64,000 nucleotides of DNA from Tieghemiomyces parasiticus (Eukaryota > Kickxellomycota > Dimargaritomycetes > Dimargaritales > Dimargaritaceae): contig JANBPT010000068.1 in the NCBI GenBank assembly GCA_027575765.1, positions 20,961-84,960 of the forward strand, written 5' to 3'. Each line of letters begins with the position of its first letter. The first letter of the stretch is position 1. The translations under genes were made by a program, and so were the position numbers. Below the pieces are notes generated by a model. That model saw only the letters and a program-made list of their open reading frames with translations, did not search any database and had not been told where the DNA came from. Shown here piece after piece: positions 11,601 to 22,549 of the stretch.

Positions 11601-12907
11601 GGAAGCCCGCGACCGGCAGTATATCCTCTCTGGCCCCCACCTTGCCTGCCCCAACAGAACCGATGTCCCAGATCGCCGCGATCACGGCTGCCTCTCCGCA
11701 TACCAAGCCCGAGGCTCCTCAACCGACGGCGTCCTCCCCAACCACGTCCAATGGTGTCAGGGATGACGAGAGCAGCAGCAGTAGGTATAGCGACGAGGTC
11801 CAGACCGTGCATATTGACGACTTACTGACCACGATCTTTGGGGATTCCGATAGTGACTCCGACTCAGAATCCTCCGCCCCGCCCGTCCGCCTGGAGGCTC
11901 CCGTAGTGACCGCGCTCCTCGGGGCGACGGAAATGGCGACGTCAGTTAGTGGCAGCGGCACTCCTAACAGTAAGGTCCACCAGTTTCACCCGCTGGTGGC
12001 AGCCACGCGGACGCCCGGTCCGGACGTGCGCGCCCTGACCGGCAGTCCGCGCTTCGAGGAGCAGAACCGTGCCATCCGTGAGGAAGAAGGCCGGGTGTTG
12101 AAGAAGACCAAGGAGGTGATGGAGGCTCTCATTGCCACCCCGGCGATGCAGTCCTCCTCCTCCGAGTCGTCCGACGATGAGGCCGACGTGGCTGGAGAGG
12201 GCAGCGTCTCGGCCGAGAGCGGTGGTACTCGTTCCGTAGCCAGCTCGGCCGCAACATCGACGCGCTCGTCCAGCGAGCGCTCGCGTGGCCCCTCAGCCGA
12301 CCGTAGTCCAGCCCTGGTCGCCACGAACGGTTCCGACGTCGGCAGCCACGGTGGAGCGGCCACCCCGCCAAACACTGACGGTCCTGCCTCCACAATGCTT
12401 GATCGCGTGCGGTCGCTGGCCGATTCCCCGCTCAACCGGATCCGTCGCAGCCAGTCCAGCCCGGCGCCGTACCACCCAGACCTAACGGACAGCCGACAAC
12501 CCACCACTCCGACTGCTGCGGGTTCACCATCCTCTGGAGGGGCCAACCCGGTTGCTGCCACGGGCAACAACCCCCTGGCCTTCCTGTCCCGCCACCTCAG
12601 CCTCTCTGGTAACCGGTCCACCCGGGTCGACAACACCGAGGACGATTACTGGAAGCTTGCCGACAGTGAAGCGGCTGCCGCTACCACCGCTGCTTTGGGT
12701 ACGTCGGCCCCCACCGATGCAGCCGCTACCTTCCCGCGCCGTGCCGGCCACCAGAGCGGTGGCCGTAAACGGTCCCTGAGCTGGCAGCACATGGTTAATA
12801 CCAATTCCTACGCCCTGGCTGGCGCCCTCCTTGAAGACATTTCCGGCGAGGAGCTCAAGACAAAATTGTTGCAGGAGGACAACGAGTCTGACTGTTCGGA
12901 TGCCTAG
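8601..12907 (+). CDS. LRR protein with PP1-docking RVxF motif (PPP1R37-like)
   Basis: Two exons, 8601-9627 and 9864-12907, join in phase 1 across a 236-nt intron (GTAAGC..AATAG) to give 1356 residues. The N-terminal part is disordered, with a KGILK element, proline runs near residue 95 that could bind SH3, WW or profilin, and the sequence RRVRFSLP, whose R235-V-R-F238 fits the RVxF protein-phosphatase-1 docking motif. Exon 2 opens into RNI-type leucine-rich repeats, for example LTTLILSGEPLS, LEHLSLARNRKIK, LRSLDLSGIPM and LISLDLSDNELKGG. The C-terminal third is Ser/acidic low complexity with a short helical EEQNRAIREEEGRVLKKTKE segment. RVxF followed by LRRs is the layout of PPP1R37, an inhibitory PP1 regulatory subunit. 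A role as a PP1 scaffold is inference; domain order and splice phase are seen. Confidence 0.8.
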
Positions 12908-13470
12908 GCTAACGCTCCGTTGTGGGGTCTTATTTGTTTTTTTCTAGAGTTTGAAACGCTACCATGATTAGGCTCTGTATTCCCGTGTGCTGTTGGGTTT
13001 TCTTTTTTCTTTGCGCATATCAAGGGGGAGGGGAGATTCGATTTTCATAGTCGACCTTTAATTGGCCAGCTTGGGTTCATTTCTAATATGAGAGTCACTG
13101 AAACCATCCTCTACCCTAAAACCGACCCGATCCATTTCTATACCGACCAAGGTGCTCACAAGTAACTTGGCTTGTTTTAATTTAATTAATATGATAAATC
13201 CCTTACTATATATACCCTTTTAACTTAACGATTAAGGTATGGTGACGATCTAATTCAGCTACTAGGTTCTGATTCGTCTGGTTGGTATGAACACCGACGA
13301 TCCATCTCCAGTCACAACCTTTGGCAGTAACCCGGTAAGGGCGGGAGGGCTTAAATCGATTACTTGAGAATGTCAATATATAATTTTTATTCATTAAATG
13401 TGGTCGACGTGGTCGACTTGACGTCACATCAGGTACTAAGCGGTGCGGGCTCGGACCCGGGCTACTATGC
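12908..13470. other. Intergenic spacer between convergent genes
   Basis: AT-rich 563 bp between the 3' ends of the LRR gene and COQ1. It contains an AATAAA on the minus strand for COQ1, and a duplicated GGTCGAC next to TGACGTCA at 13419-13426. No gene is visible. Confidence 0.5.
13386..13391 (-). terminator. Candidate polyadenylation signal of COQ1
   Basis: AATAAA on the minus strand, about 80 nt past the COQ1 stop. ARG3 and the NRPS have the same hexamer 66-82 nt past their stops, which supports a shared use. Confidence 0.45.
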
Positions 13471-14991
13471 TCACTTTTTCCGCTCCAGCACCCGGGTGGT
13501 AATATCTACCAGGGCCTGCCGGGCGGGCGATTCCGGGAACGTCATGAGGGAGGCGATAGCGGCGTCGCAGTGTTCGCGGGCCAAATCGAACGTCTTGGCC
13601 AAACCTTGGGACTGGTGAACCAGCTGCCAGGCGTGGCGGGCATCCCCTTCACCCGCGAATTTACGACGAACGAGGGGTCCCAGTTCGGGAAATTCCTGCC
13701 AGGCGTAGAGCACCGGGGCGGTTGCCAGACCGAGGTTGAGGTCGGCGCCGGCGGGTTTGCCCAGCTCGGCCTCGGAAACGGTAAAGTCGAGCCGGTCGTC
13801 AATGAGCTGGAAGGCTAGGCCCAGGTTCTTGCCGTAGCTGTAGGCTTGGTCGGCCACCTCCGGAGTGCACCCGCCCAGAAGGGCAGCGGCCCGACAGCTC
13901 TTGGCGATGAGGGAGGCGGTCTTGAGGTAGGATTTCTGGAGGTAGTAGGCGAACGTCTGGGCGGTGGGTCCGTCGGCCCCGGTCGTCGTCTCTACGTGGT
14001 CACCCTGGGCCGCGGCGTTCCGCCGATCGGTTACCGCCTCCGACTCGGAATTTTTGAGCTGCATCACCTCGCCCTCGGTCAGGTCCGAAATCACCGTGGC
14101 TAGGAGCTCGGTGACCTCATTGTGGCGCAGACGGGTGAGGGCGCAGCAGGCTCGGGCGATGAGGAAGTCGCCAACGAGGATGGCCATCTTATTGCCAAAC
14201 TGGAGGTGGGCGCAGGTCTTGGCCCGTCGCATGGCGGCCTCGTCCACCACGTCGTCGTGGAGCAAGGTGGCTGTGTGCATGAGTTCGACAATCTCGGCGA
14301 GTCGGCGCTGGCTAGGTAAGATTACGCAGTTGGCCGTATCGGGGGCCGTCGGTTGGTACATGGTGCGGTGTTCGGGCGTGCCTGGAGCGAACGGTAGTGG
14401 TGGCGACTGGCCGCCATTGGTTGCTGGAGCAGCCGACAGATCAGCTGGGGTACCCGTGGCCGTGGGCGGCGGGGGCCGGGGCGACTGGGGATCCACGGTA
14501 CACCGGTGGTCGTAGAAGGAGGTACTGGGCTGCGGTGACGTGGCGAAGTTGGTTGTGTAGTAGGTGTTGCCAAACAACGTCGAAACCGGGCGGTCGATAG
14601 CCTCGTAGTAGTCGGTGGTGGCGTTGACCCGGATCCGATGCGGCGTCCGGCTAGTAGCTAAACTCATGAGCAGAACCAGGAGTGGCCGGAAATGCTTCCC
14701 AGCATTATTAGGGTCGAAATAGTACTGACCCATGGTCGTCAGCATGGGGTGTTCGCTCTGGACCAGATTCCGTAGGTTGGACGTAAGGTGCGCGAGGTGA
14801 TCGCTGGCGAGTTTGCGAATGTCACCGCGATCCACGGCGGTGGCGGTTGGATCGTTCTCCGCGGGTTGCACAAGGACCTCGGCCTTGGTGACGGCCTGGG
14901 CCCAGCTCCGTACACCTGGCGAGGCGGACAGGGCGCGCCGGACCAGCCAGGATCGGGCTGGACGACTTGGTATGGCACGTAACCGAAACAT
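13471..14991 (-). CDS. COQ1: Polyprenyl (hexaprenyl-type) diphosphate synthase, ubiquinone side chain
   Basis: Long-chain trans-prenyltransferase that extends allylic diphosphates with isopentenyl diphosphate to make the ubiquinone tail on the matrix side of mitochondria. The 506-residue single exon has an Arg-rich presequence (MFRLRAIPSRPARSWLVRR). Family blocks follow in order: GKHFRPLLVLLMS (98-110), first aspartate motif LLHDDVVDE (DDxxD at 246-250), GNKMAILVGDFLIAR, KTASLIAKSCRAAALLGG and second aspartate motif QLIDDRLDF (398-402). An insertion of about 110 low-complexity residues lies between GKHFRP and the first aspartate motif; yeast Coq1 also has an insert there. Both metal-binding motifs are intact, so the enzyme should be active. 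Chain length is not predictable here. The ATG at 14991 is the first in frame. Confidence 0.93.
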   Translation of the reverse strand: MFRLRAIPSRPARSWLVRRALSASPGVRSWAQAVTKAEVLVQPAENDPTATAVDRGDIRKLASDHLAHLTSNLRNLVQSEHPMLTTMGQYYFDPNNAGKHFRPLLVLLMSLATSRTPHRIRVNATTDYYEAIDRPVSTLFGNTYYTTNFATSPQPSTSFYDHRCTVDPQSPRPPPPTATGTPADLSAAPATNGGQSPPLPFAPGTPEHRTMYQPTAPDTANCVILPSQRRLAEIVELMHTATLLHDDVVDEAAMRRAKTCAHLQFGNKMAILVGDFLIARACCALTRLRHNEVTELLATVISDLTEGEVMQLKNSESEAVTDRRNAAAQGDHVETTTGADGPTAQTFAYYLQKSYLKTASLIAKSCRAAALLGGCTPEVADQAYSYGKNLGLAFQLIDDRLDFTVSEAELGKPAGADLNLGLATAPVLYAWQEFPELGPLVRRKFAGEGDARHAWQLVHQSQGLAKTFDLAREHCDAAIASLMTFPESPARQALVDITTRVLERKK

Positions 14992-16068
14992 GGATAAAGC
15001 CGGTGAGGGGTAATAATGACCGAGTGAAATAAAGAATGTCGTGGTAAGGATTCAGGGGACGATTCAGAAATGAAAGTAGCCGGGGAGCACGTTGGAACGA
15101 CACCACAAAGTCTGGCGTGGGCCAGACTACACTGACGGGGTCGTGTCACCACTGAAGCAAATGAGGCTGGCAAGGTTACGGTAAAACCAGGGCCATATTA
15201 GACTTCCAACAATGGCAGGTTTAACCACTATATACCCGGGGTCTTAGCGGGGGCGGGGGGGGGCAAGTGGAGCAGTACGAGTAATTCGTTCTTAAACGCA
15301 GTCGGCCTATAGGCGTTTAGAACGAGTTCTAAAAAAAAACTATTGGCAAGGCGGCTAGCCCTCTTTCGCTCTGGAGCACCTCTGTAGGGCATTAGCTTTC
15401 AATCCCTCTGGGTGACTAGCAGGTGATACGCAGACTGCTGGGCGAATATAGCTGTCTATGACCCGCATTGGGCCTTGGAATGGGGCGCTTGAGCTGACAT
15501 GCCAAAGTGTGTCGGATACCAGTCTTCTACCCTATCCCCAATCCACCCCGGCCTTTCCACCATGCCCTACGTGCAGCTACCGCGCATTGCGAACAAAGCA
15601 CCCAAGGGTAGACATGTGCATGAAGGGGGTAGGGCTTAGGGATGGGCTGCCAAGAGGGCTAGACAACACGGACGATGCTCAGGTTGGGCCTAAATTGTGT
15701 ACACTCGGGATGGATCGGTGTGATTCAATTGGCTCCGAGTGGGATACGTAACCACCAGCCGGCCTGCCCACACCGCATCATTTTCACTCGGCACTAGGTC
15801 ATGTCATGATGTTGGTTCACTGAAATTTGTTAACTATCTGGATTGTTGAGGGGATCAACTGGTAGTAAAGGTCGATTACGTGTGTTTAGTGGGTAAATTA
15901 GCGGAAGTTCGTGCTACTATTATCAAATAGAAAATTATCAGTTAGATGGCTGATCCAGGGCCCGTCGATCTGGCATAAAGGCGGAGGGGAGGCACCGCTG
16001 CAGGAGGCGTGTGAGCCTGGGTGACTCAACGCATACCAAACTATACGATAGGACTGTCAGGAGCCAGG
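14992..16068. other. Intergenic spacer
   Basis: About 1.1 kb upstream of COQ1 and downstream of the MFS gene. It holds a G-run near 15249-15263 and an inverted repeat at 15283-15328. ORFs here are short and show no coding character that I can recognise. Confidence 0.5.
15283..15328. repeat. Imperfect inverted repeat (hairpin)
   Basis: Arms 15283-15299 and 15313-15328 pair over about 14 bases (AACG/CGTT and AAACGC/GCGTTT cores) with one bulge and a 13-nt loop. It lies in a spacer just after a G-run. No function is known. Confidence 0.55.
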
Positions 16069-18643
16069 TCAGGGGGCATCCGTACCCGAATGAACCTCCC
16101 GGTCGACCCGGTCACTCGGCAGCATGGGTTTACCATCCTCCACCTGCTTATCCAAGGGTAGTAAGGTGGGCTTGTAGAGGAGGGCCGCCAACAGGGCCAG
16201 GGTGATCATGACCATGAGGGTCAGGAACATTACGCCAAAAGAGGCTGAGTAGACTGCCATGGTTTTGGCTTTGATGGCGCTGGGCAGAGTGTGGACATTG
16301 CTGAAGGTACCGATCACCTAGCAGCGATGCCCGGACGAAAAAAAAAGGAAAGAAGCGGGGCAGTGCGAATGAAAAAGCGGTTAGATGGGGCCCAAGGCCG
16401 TAAACCGGGCGGAGCATGTCCAGGCGAAATGGGACCATCGAGCCACCATCGCTAGTTATTTCTGATATACGGTCGGGTCTACTTACCTTGTCGGACATGG
16501 AGGCGAGCCGCTGGCGCAGGCTGGAGTCAAATATGACGCCCTCAATGGCCACGCCAAAGGCACCACCAAACATGCGGGAAAAATTGGTGAGGGCCGTCAC
16601 AGTTGGCATGTCTTTGGGAGGAAAGGTAAATATATATAGGCGTCAGATTAGTCGACCATGTCGTGTAACGTAGAGTTCGGTGGATGGTAGGAACTTGGTA
16701 GTACAGTTCCGTCGCGGCGGGATTTATCCGATTCTCTGAATAATGAGCCAAGAGTATACCGTACCTTTATCACCGGCGTCGAACTGGGCGAGTAGGATCA
16801 CCAGTTGGATAGGTAGCCCGACTCCAACCCCCAGGATTGTGCTATAGGCGAGGAACCGGGGCATCGTCGAATGTGGATTCAGCGTGTAAAGTAGTCCACC
16901 AGCCAGCGCCACGAGGATCGTACCTACCAAAACGCTGTACTTGTAGACGGCTGTGGTGACGCCCTGCTGCGGGGCTGTGCGCTGCAGGGGTAGGTAGCCC
17001 GCTACGAGAGACGCCGTGCTGTGGGCGAGCATGAAAGGGACCATGCAAAGGCTGGCCTCCTTAGGCGTCCTCTCGAAGATGGTGGAGAGAAATGTGGGAA
17101 GGTAAGCAAGGGCGGCAAAGAGGACCCAGCCCACCAGGAAACTAACCACGCAGCTCACCCAGGTAGCGCGGTGCACCATCAGCCGTTGGACATCGACCAT
17201 GGGTGGCACATCGGTTGGTTGGAATTCTTTTTCATTATTTCCCTCACGGACTCGTTGCCGGGTACCCAAGCGGAGCTCCCAAACAACAAACATAGCCGAG
17301 AAAAGGAACCCTACGACCAGTAGGGCCATAACCAAGGGTGAGGACCACGGGTAGCTTACCCCACCACAGCGCAGGGCCAGGAGTAGGGGCACCGCGCCAG
17401 CCAGGTAGAGCAGACCACCTAAGTAGTCTACACGACGCAAGGTGACGGCCAGGTACCCGGCTGGCCGGGGTGAGGGTGGGCCCCCAATTACGTAAAAGTA
17501 GGCGGTCAGGATCGTGATGGCGGCGATATTGATGGGGATATTAAGGAGAAACCCCCACCGCCAGCTGATCCAACGCACCGATAACTCACCGACCTTGGGG
17601 CCTAGGAAGCTGCTGAGGCTGAACACCGCGCCCACGATGCCAAAGTAGGCCCCGCGCCGTTGCCACCGGCCCACGATCACCTTTTCATTACCCGAGCCGT
17701 TGTCCCCTTTGGAATCCATTGTGTCCTTGACTTGGTTGAATGTGCTTAGTGGTAGCGGAGTCAGGGCGGCCAGCGCGACAAATGTCAACACAATCATACC
17801 CCCACCAGCGGCCCCCGTTAGCGCCCGGAAGGCGATGAGGGATCGAATCCCCGGTGCGAGGCCGCACAGTAGGGAGCTGGCCATGAAGAGCATCGAGACG
17901 AATAGGAGCATGGCGCGGATACCAAACAGGTCCACCAGGCTGCCGTAGAGCGGTACACAGGCGGTGGCAGCCAAAGTGTACGCCGACGAGACCCACTCGG
18001 TCTGCTGGACCGTGAGGTGTGCCCGATGGGTATCTTTACCCTTGCCCTGGAACGCCGTGGTGATCTGGGGTAGAACATTGGACATGACCGATTCGTCTAG
18101 AGCAGCGGGTAGGACGGTTAGGGCGAGTCCCAAGAGGACCAGGGCCAGGACGGCCCACCGCGGCAGGCCGTCAGTGCCATCGGAAGGAGGCTTGGGGGTT
18201 CGTTTTTTCTGGCCAAATTTCTCGTACGGTGACCGCTCGGGTCGCCATTTGGGACTGTGCTCCTCGCACGCTGATTTGGGTAGCACCGAAGACGGGGGTG
18301 GTGCTGGTGCGATTGATTTTAGGGCAGGGGACGGCAGGTTGTCGATTGCTGCCCTAGGTATTACGCTGGCCGGGCAAGCACCAATGAGTTCACCATTCCG
18401 ATTGTAGAGTGGAATGAGGTAGCGGGACCGGCCATATCGAGGGGCCCGCCGGGGGAGGCGCTCGAGAGGACACAGATCGCCTTCTTGCGTCCGCTGGAGT
18501 CGGGCGGGCTCGGATTGACTCGAACCGGTCGGGGACGGTGAGGCTTCACCGTTCAACGTGGTCTCGCGGCTCAAGTCGATTACCTTAACTGGCCCGTCCA
18601 ATGTGGTCGCCCGTGGCGGGTAGGACGGGGAGGGTAAAAACAT
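16069..18643 (-). CDS. MFS drug:H+ antiporter-type transporter (DHA2-like)
   Basis: Three exons on the minus strand: 18643-16765, 16611-16487 and 16317-16069. The joins are phase 1 (K|D|M) and phase 0 (SDK|VIGTF) and give about 750 residues. A hydrophilic N-terminal extension of about 155 residues precedes the first helix (WAVLALVLLGLALTVLP). The family motif LDESVMSNVLPQI follows it, then WVSSAYTLAATACVPLYGSL, FRALTGAAGGGMIVL and the motif C stretch IVGAVFSLSSFLGPKVG. More than twelve hydrophobic segments suggest the 14-helix DHA2 group, which expels toxic compounds or exchanges metabolites at the plasma or vacuolar membrane. Exon 2 (NFSRMFGGAFGVAIEGVIFD) and exon 3 complete the last helices. 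The upstream in-frame codon is TTG, so I start at the ATG at 18643. The substrate is unknown. Confidence 0.85.
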
Positions 18644-20750
18644 ACCGGAACAATACAAGTGGGGTTGAGTAGGTAATCAAAACTGAGGGGCCGGTGGGCA
18701 GTGCGAGGGCGGGCGGTGGATAGTAATTGGCTCAGAAGCGAGGGGGTGCAGAGGGGGAGGGGAACAGGTAGCAAGTCAAGGTTGGACTAGAACACGGCTG
18801 TTCACGTTAGGATAGTCTGCCATGAAAAAAAAACCCTAATAAATAAGCAATGTTCTGCTAAGCGCTATGGTATCCGAGCCAACTGTAGCCGTGGCGGTGA
18901 CCTGGAATATGTAGGTATCCGGAGTTGCGTAGTCCAGTGGATTTTAATGACTCTAGCGAGGATGGCTAAATGCCACTCGGTGGTAGGTAGGTACTGCGAG
19001 ACCCTGGTTATCAGCTCAGCGTCACATAGTATCATCCGGAATCTGCAAAAGTAGGCCTTCTGCAGCACCCCAGCACGGCCAACCGTTCCATGGTCATTAG
19101 AACGCAGGAAGGGAACGGCGATGACGTTGAAGGGGTGCTAATTTTATTTAGTCCGCTAAGAGCGGATCGACTCGCTAAGAATTCTAGCCTTGCCGGCTAC
19201 CCTGCCAGGGTCAACCCCTAAATGTTAGAAAGGGGTAAAAAAATATATAGTATTGCTGCTCGACCATCACCGTCTGTTCTACTTCCTTTTCTGCTCTTTA
19301 CTGGCACTGACGCCCTCTCGATCATTGTTGACCGCACGTCGGCTGTTCTTTAGAATACGCTGTCTGTCCGTCTCATCTCACTAAGATTCCATGCGGGCTT
19401 CCTCCCATTTTCCAAGGTAGACCGCCTGGGCTGGCTATCTTCAACCGCAATCACGGGTTATTCATGAACAGTGGATCTTGAAAACGTTGTCTAACAGCAT
19501 TGGAATCGACTTGGCACATTTTACTAGTACGGTCCTATCTACCAGGGCCGCCTACCCCTCTGGAATCCATACTGGAATGAGGCACGGACTCCCTACAGCT
19601 GGTGCAGTTGGCCCTCTCCTTTGACGTCTGTGTAGCCTGGATGTCTTCCTGGTGAACCCTATGTACCAGAAAGAAGGTTGAGGGTAGGGGTACCCCTTGC
19701 TTGTTTACAGGTTTCCATTTACCGAATAATAATAACCTTGGTCTATCCCATTATTCCCAATGTGAGCTGAGAGGTCCTTTTTTTACCCGGTACTCGGAAC
19801 CCTTTCGGATGTCATCGGCTAAACTATGGGACGTGACTCGTCTGAACCAATTGGTAGTTGAAAGTGATGATCCCTAGAGACTAATGGAAACTGGGTAGGA
19901 AATAGACCGCAGGGCACAGAATTGAGCCCTCTGTCCTTAGAAATCGGGGGGGGGCGGGCTAGTCACAACCCTGAGGGAGTACTCATCACCGAACTCTTGC
20001 TACTCACACACCCCAGTACATCCTTCCTACTGACACGCATGCTTCTATCTAGGTTATACAAAACGCGTAAGGTGCTGCTAGATACCTAACTCAGGCTAAT
20101 TGGGATCTATATATATATATATGGGGGGAGCTGAATGCTAATTTATATTTTTTACAATGAAATAATAGGCAGTTTGGCCTACTTGGTGCGCTATTTCTGA
20201 CCATGTAAAAAAATAGGCACGCTGAAACTACTCGGAAAGCGGAATCCTCCAGGTACCAGCCCAGCAACGTCAAGGTCTATGATACTACATGGACGCGGTT
20301 ATTATTCTGAATGTAGACTTACTAGAACATTTGTACTTAATCCTGCTGAGGAGTATGTCTGTCGTGATGACGGGACAACCTACACTTCGAAAGAAAAATG
20401 GTGTATACGCATCTGGTTTGTTGACCATGACTGGTTTAGCGGTAACCAAGTGCGTACCGTTGACGTCACATTCCGTCGATCTCCCCAATCGTTATATATA
20501 TATTTGACCATAATTCGGGCCAGAAAAAATGACTGGATCCAACATTATTTGACAGCTCTTTTTTGTTTATGACACTGTGCATAAAAAACGGTAACCGAGA
20601 GCTTCGTCATTATCTACTAGTTAAAACTGTCGTTAACGATTTTCAGACACACCATCTTAATTTACATTCACCGTTCCTATCAAGTAGGTCGATATAAAAG
20701 ACATTTTTAATCGACGGGAGGTAGATTACATATTTAAAGAAAGCAGGATA
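18644..20750. other. Long AT-rich intergenic spacer
   Basis: About 2.1 kb upstream of the MFS gene and downstream of the permease, with poly-A/T runs and a (TA) run near 20108-20121. TGACGTCA occurs at 20461-20468. Short ORFs overlap in several frames at 20279-20572 without any recognisable product. No RNA gene was seen. Confidence 0.5.
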
Positions 20751-22549
20751 TTAGTTAGCTGACGACGATACGGCGTGCAACGCAGGCTGCTGGCGGCGGC
20801 GAACCAGGTAGTACCAGAAAGGCGTACCCAACCAGACGTAGAGGGCCCCTAGCAAGGGCGCAAAGAAGTACGGCAAACCGTTCGGCTCAATGATATGCCC
20901 GTCGCTGGGTGGTACGAAGGGAAAGATAGCCAAGAACATGGTTACTATGATGAAGATCCAGGGTAAGGGTAGCCAGACGGAGAAGGGTCGCGGGAGGTCG
21001 GGTTCGAGGCGGCGCAAAAGGATGAAACCAAATACGGTGAGGCCGTAGAAGAGCCGAGACGGGTAGCCCACGAAATCGACGAGGAAACGGAAGGCCTCCC
21101 CAGGCGGCGGGCCCAAGATGTATAGGGATACAAGGACCAAGTTGAGCAACAGGGCGTTGACAGGGGTGCCGGTTCTCGGGTGGACGCGGGCCCAGAACCG
21201 GCCGTACGGGAGGTATCCTTTGTTGCCGGCGGCCACGATGATGCGCGACACGCCAAAGACCATGGCGGAGATGGACCCGGCGCACGAAACAGCCACGGCG
21301 AGCGGAATGATGACGCGGCCAAAGAAGGGTCCGAACACGATGGTACCCCAGGTGCCCGTTAGTACCTCTTGGCCCGCCAGGACGTCGTCGAGGGTGAGCA
21401 CGGTGAAAAGGGCCACATTAGTGAATACGTACAGGACCGTGGTGACGGCAATTCCACCCACCGCGCAAATGGGTAGGTTACGGGCAGGGTCCTTGAGCTC
21501 GCCAAGGCAGAAATTGAGGTTATGCCAGCCGTCGAAGGCCCAGAAGGCGCTAAAGATAGCACTGGAATGGCGGTGTAGCTTGGGCGTGGTCCCGGCGAAC
21601 CCGCGGGCCCAGAGGTCGCTACGCGGGACGTTGGTGAGGCCGGTCAAAATTATCAGGCCGGTGACCGAGACGAGGCCAAGGACCAAAACTTTGATCCAAG
21701 TTAGTAGATCCAGAGCGCGTAGGGACCACTTGACGGATACAGCATTGATCGCAGTGATGATCACCAGACATGCCATGGCCAGGAGATAAAGGTGGCGCTG
21801 GTCGGCCGGGACGGGTAGCACGACCGGGGGTTCCAGGGTACCCGGCTCGGTATCGAGGTGGGCGGTGGTCATGATGGCCAGGCCAGCGGTTGTCTCGGGG
21901 CCGTACAGGGTGTACCCAAGATACCGGCTAAACACGATGGCGTTGGTGGCAATGGACCCGGGCCGCATGCACGCAATCATACAGAACGAGAACAGGAAGC
22001 CGAACAGCTGACGGGGTTTGCGGATACAGTAATCAAGGTAGACCTGTTCACCCCCGGACTCGGGGAGCAACGCGCCGAGCTCAACGTAGGTCAGGGCACC
22101 ACACATGGCGACAAAGGCGCCCAGGAGCCAGTAGACCATGGCCATCCAGGCCGAGCCTGTCATGGTGAGGACCACACCTGGGGTGGAAAAGATGCCTGAC
22201 CCGATCATGAGCCCGCACACCAGTGCCGAACCGCTCAGGACGCCCATGGTGCGAGGCAGCTCGGCCGACTCGGAAACCGGTGCGCCGGCCGGGCCAATGT
22301 TAGCTAAGGGGGATAGGGGGCGGCCATCCTCACCCACATCACCGGTTGCGGTAACGGGGTCGGTGAGTTTGTGGTAGGCTGCGGCGCCCCGGAAACGAGC
22401 CGTCAGCGTGCTTAGCCAGGACGGCGGTGCACGGACGCCCTCCCTGGCAGCGAAGGGACTGGGGTGCCGGTAGGTGGGGGGATGGCGGCTTACGCTACGG
22501 TTAGTGCATGGCAGGTTAGGTGGCTGGTAACAACCCCTGGGGAACCCAT
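20751..22549 (-). CDS. APC-family amino-acid permease (LAT/Mup1-like)
   Basis: Amino acid-polyamine-organocation transporter of the plasma membrane, close in pattern to L-type and methionine (Mup1) permeases. The first helix contains the substrate-binding GLMIGSGIFSTPG, followed by MAMVYWLLGAFVAMCGALTYVELGALLPESGGEQVYLDY and an unwound sixth-helix-type FSAFWAFDGWHNLNF. Twelve helices can be traced to the C terminus at FWYYLVRRRQQ. The main reading frame is open from a stop at 22551 down to 20751, but its first in-frame ATG (22247) falls directly before helix 1. I therefore propose a 5' exon 22549-22494 starting at ATG, a 50-nt intron (GTAAGC..GCCAG) and exon 2 22443-20751, in phase 2, giving 582 residues. 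Family assignment is strong. The first exon is only a model. Confidence 0.82.

Noticed and set aside
11986..12636. 216-codon minus-strand ORF
   Set aside because: Antisense to the low-complexity C-terminal region of the LRR protein, where GC-rich third positions keep several frames open.
13964..14515. 183-codon plus-strand ORF
   Set aside because: Antisense to COQ1; it has no features of its own.
6855..15755. Shared 15-mer TGGGATACGTAACCA near 6857 and 15740
   Set aside because: A few 15-mer matches are expected by chance in 64 kb; flanks show no further similarity, so it is not a repeat family.
20101..20125. TA-repeat run as a possible centromere or transposon end
   Set aside because: Only a short dinucleotide run; similar ones occur near 25050 and 53970, with no flanking direct repeats.
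4781..20222. Similar A-rich strings ending in ATAGGCACG near 4782 and 20204
   Set aside because: Short and A-run dominated; the match is compatible with chance and the contexts differ.
13419..20468. TGACGTCA (CRE-like) at 13419-13426 and 20461-20468, both within TTGACGTCACAT
   Set aside because: About one such palindrome is expected by chance in this length, and neither lies in a clear promoter; the first is just past the COQ1 stop.
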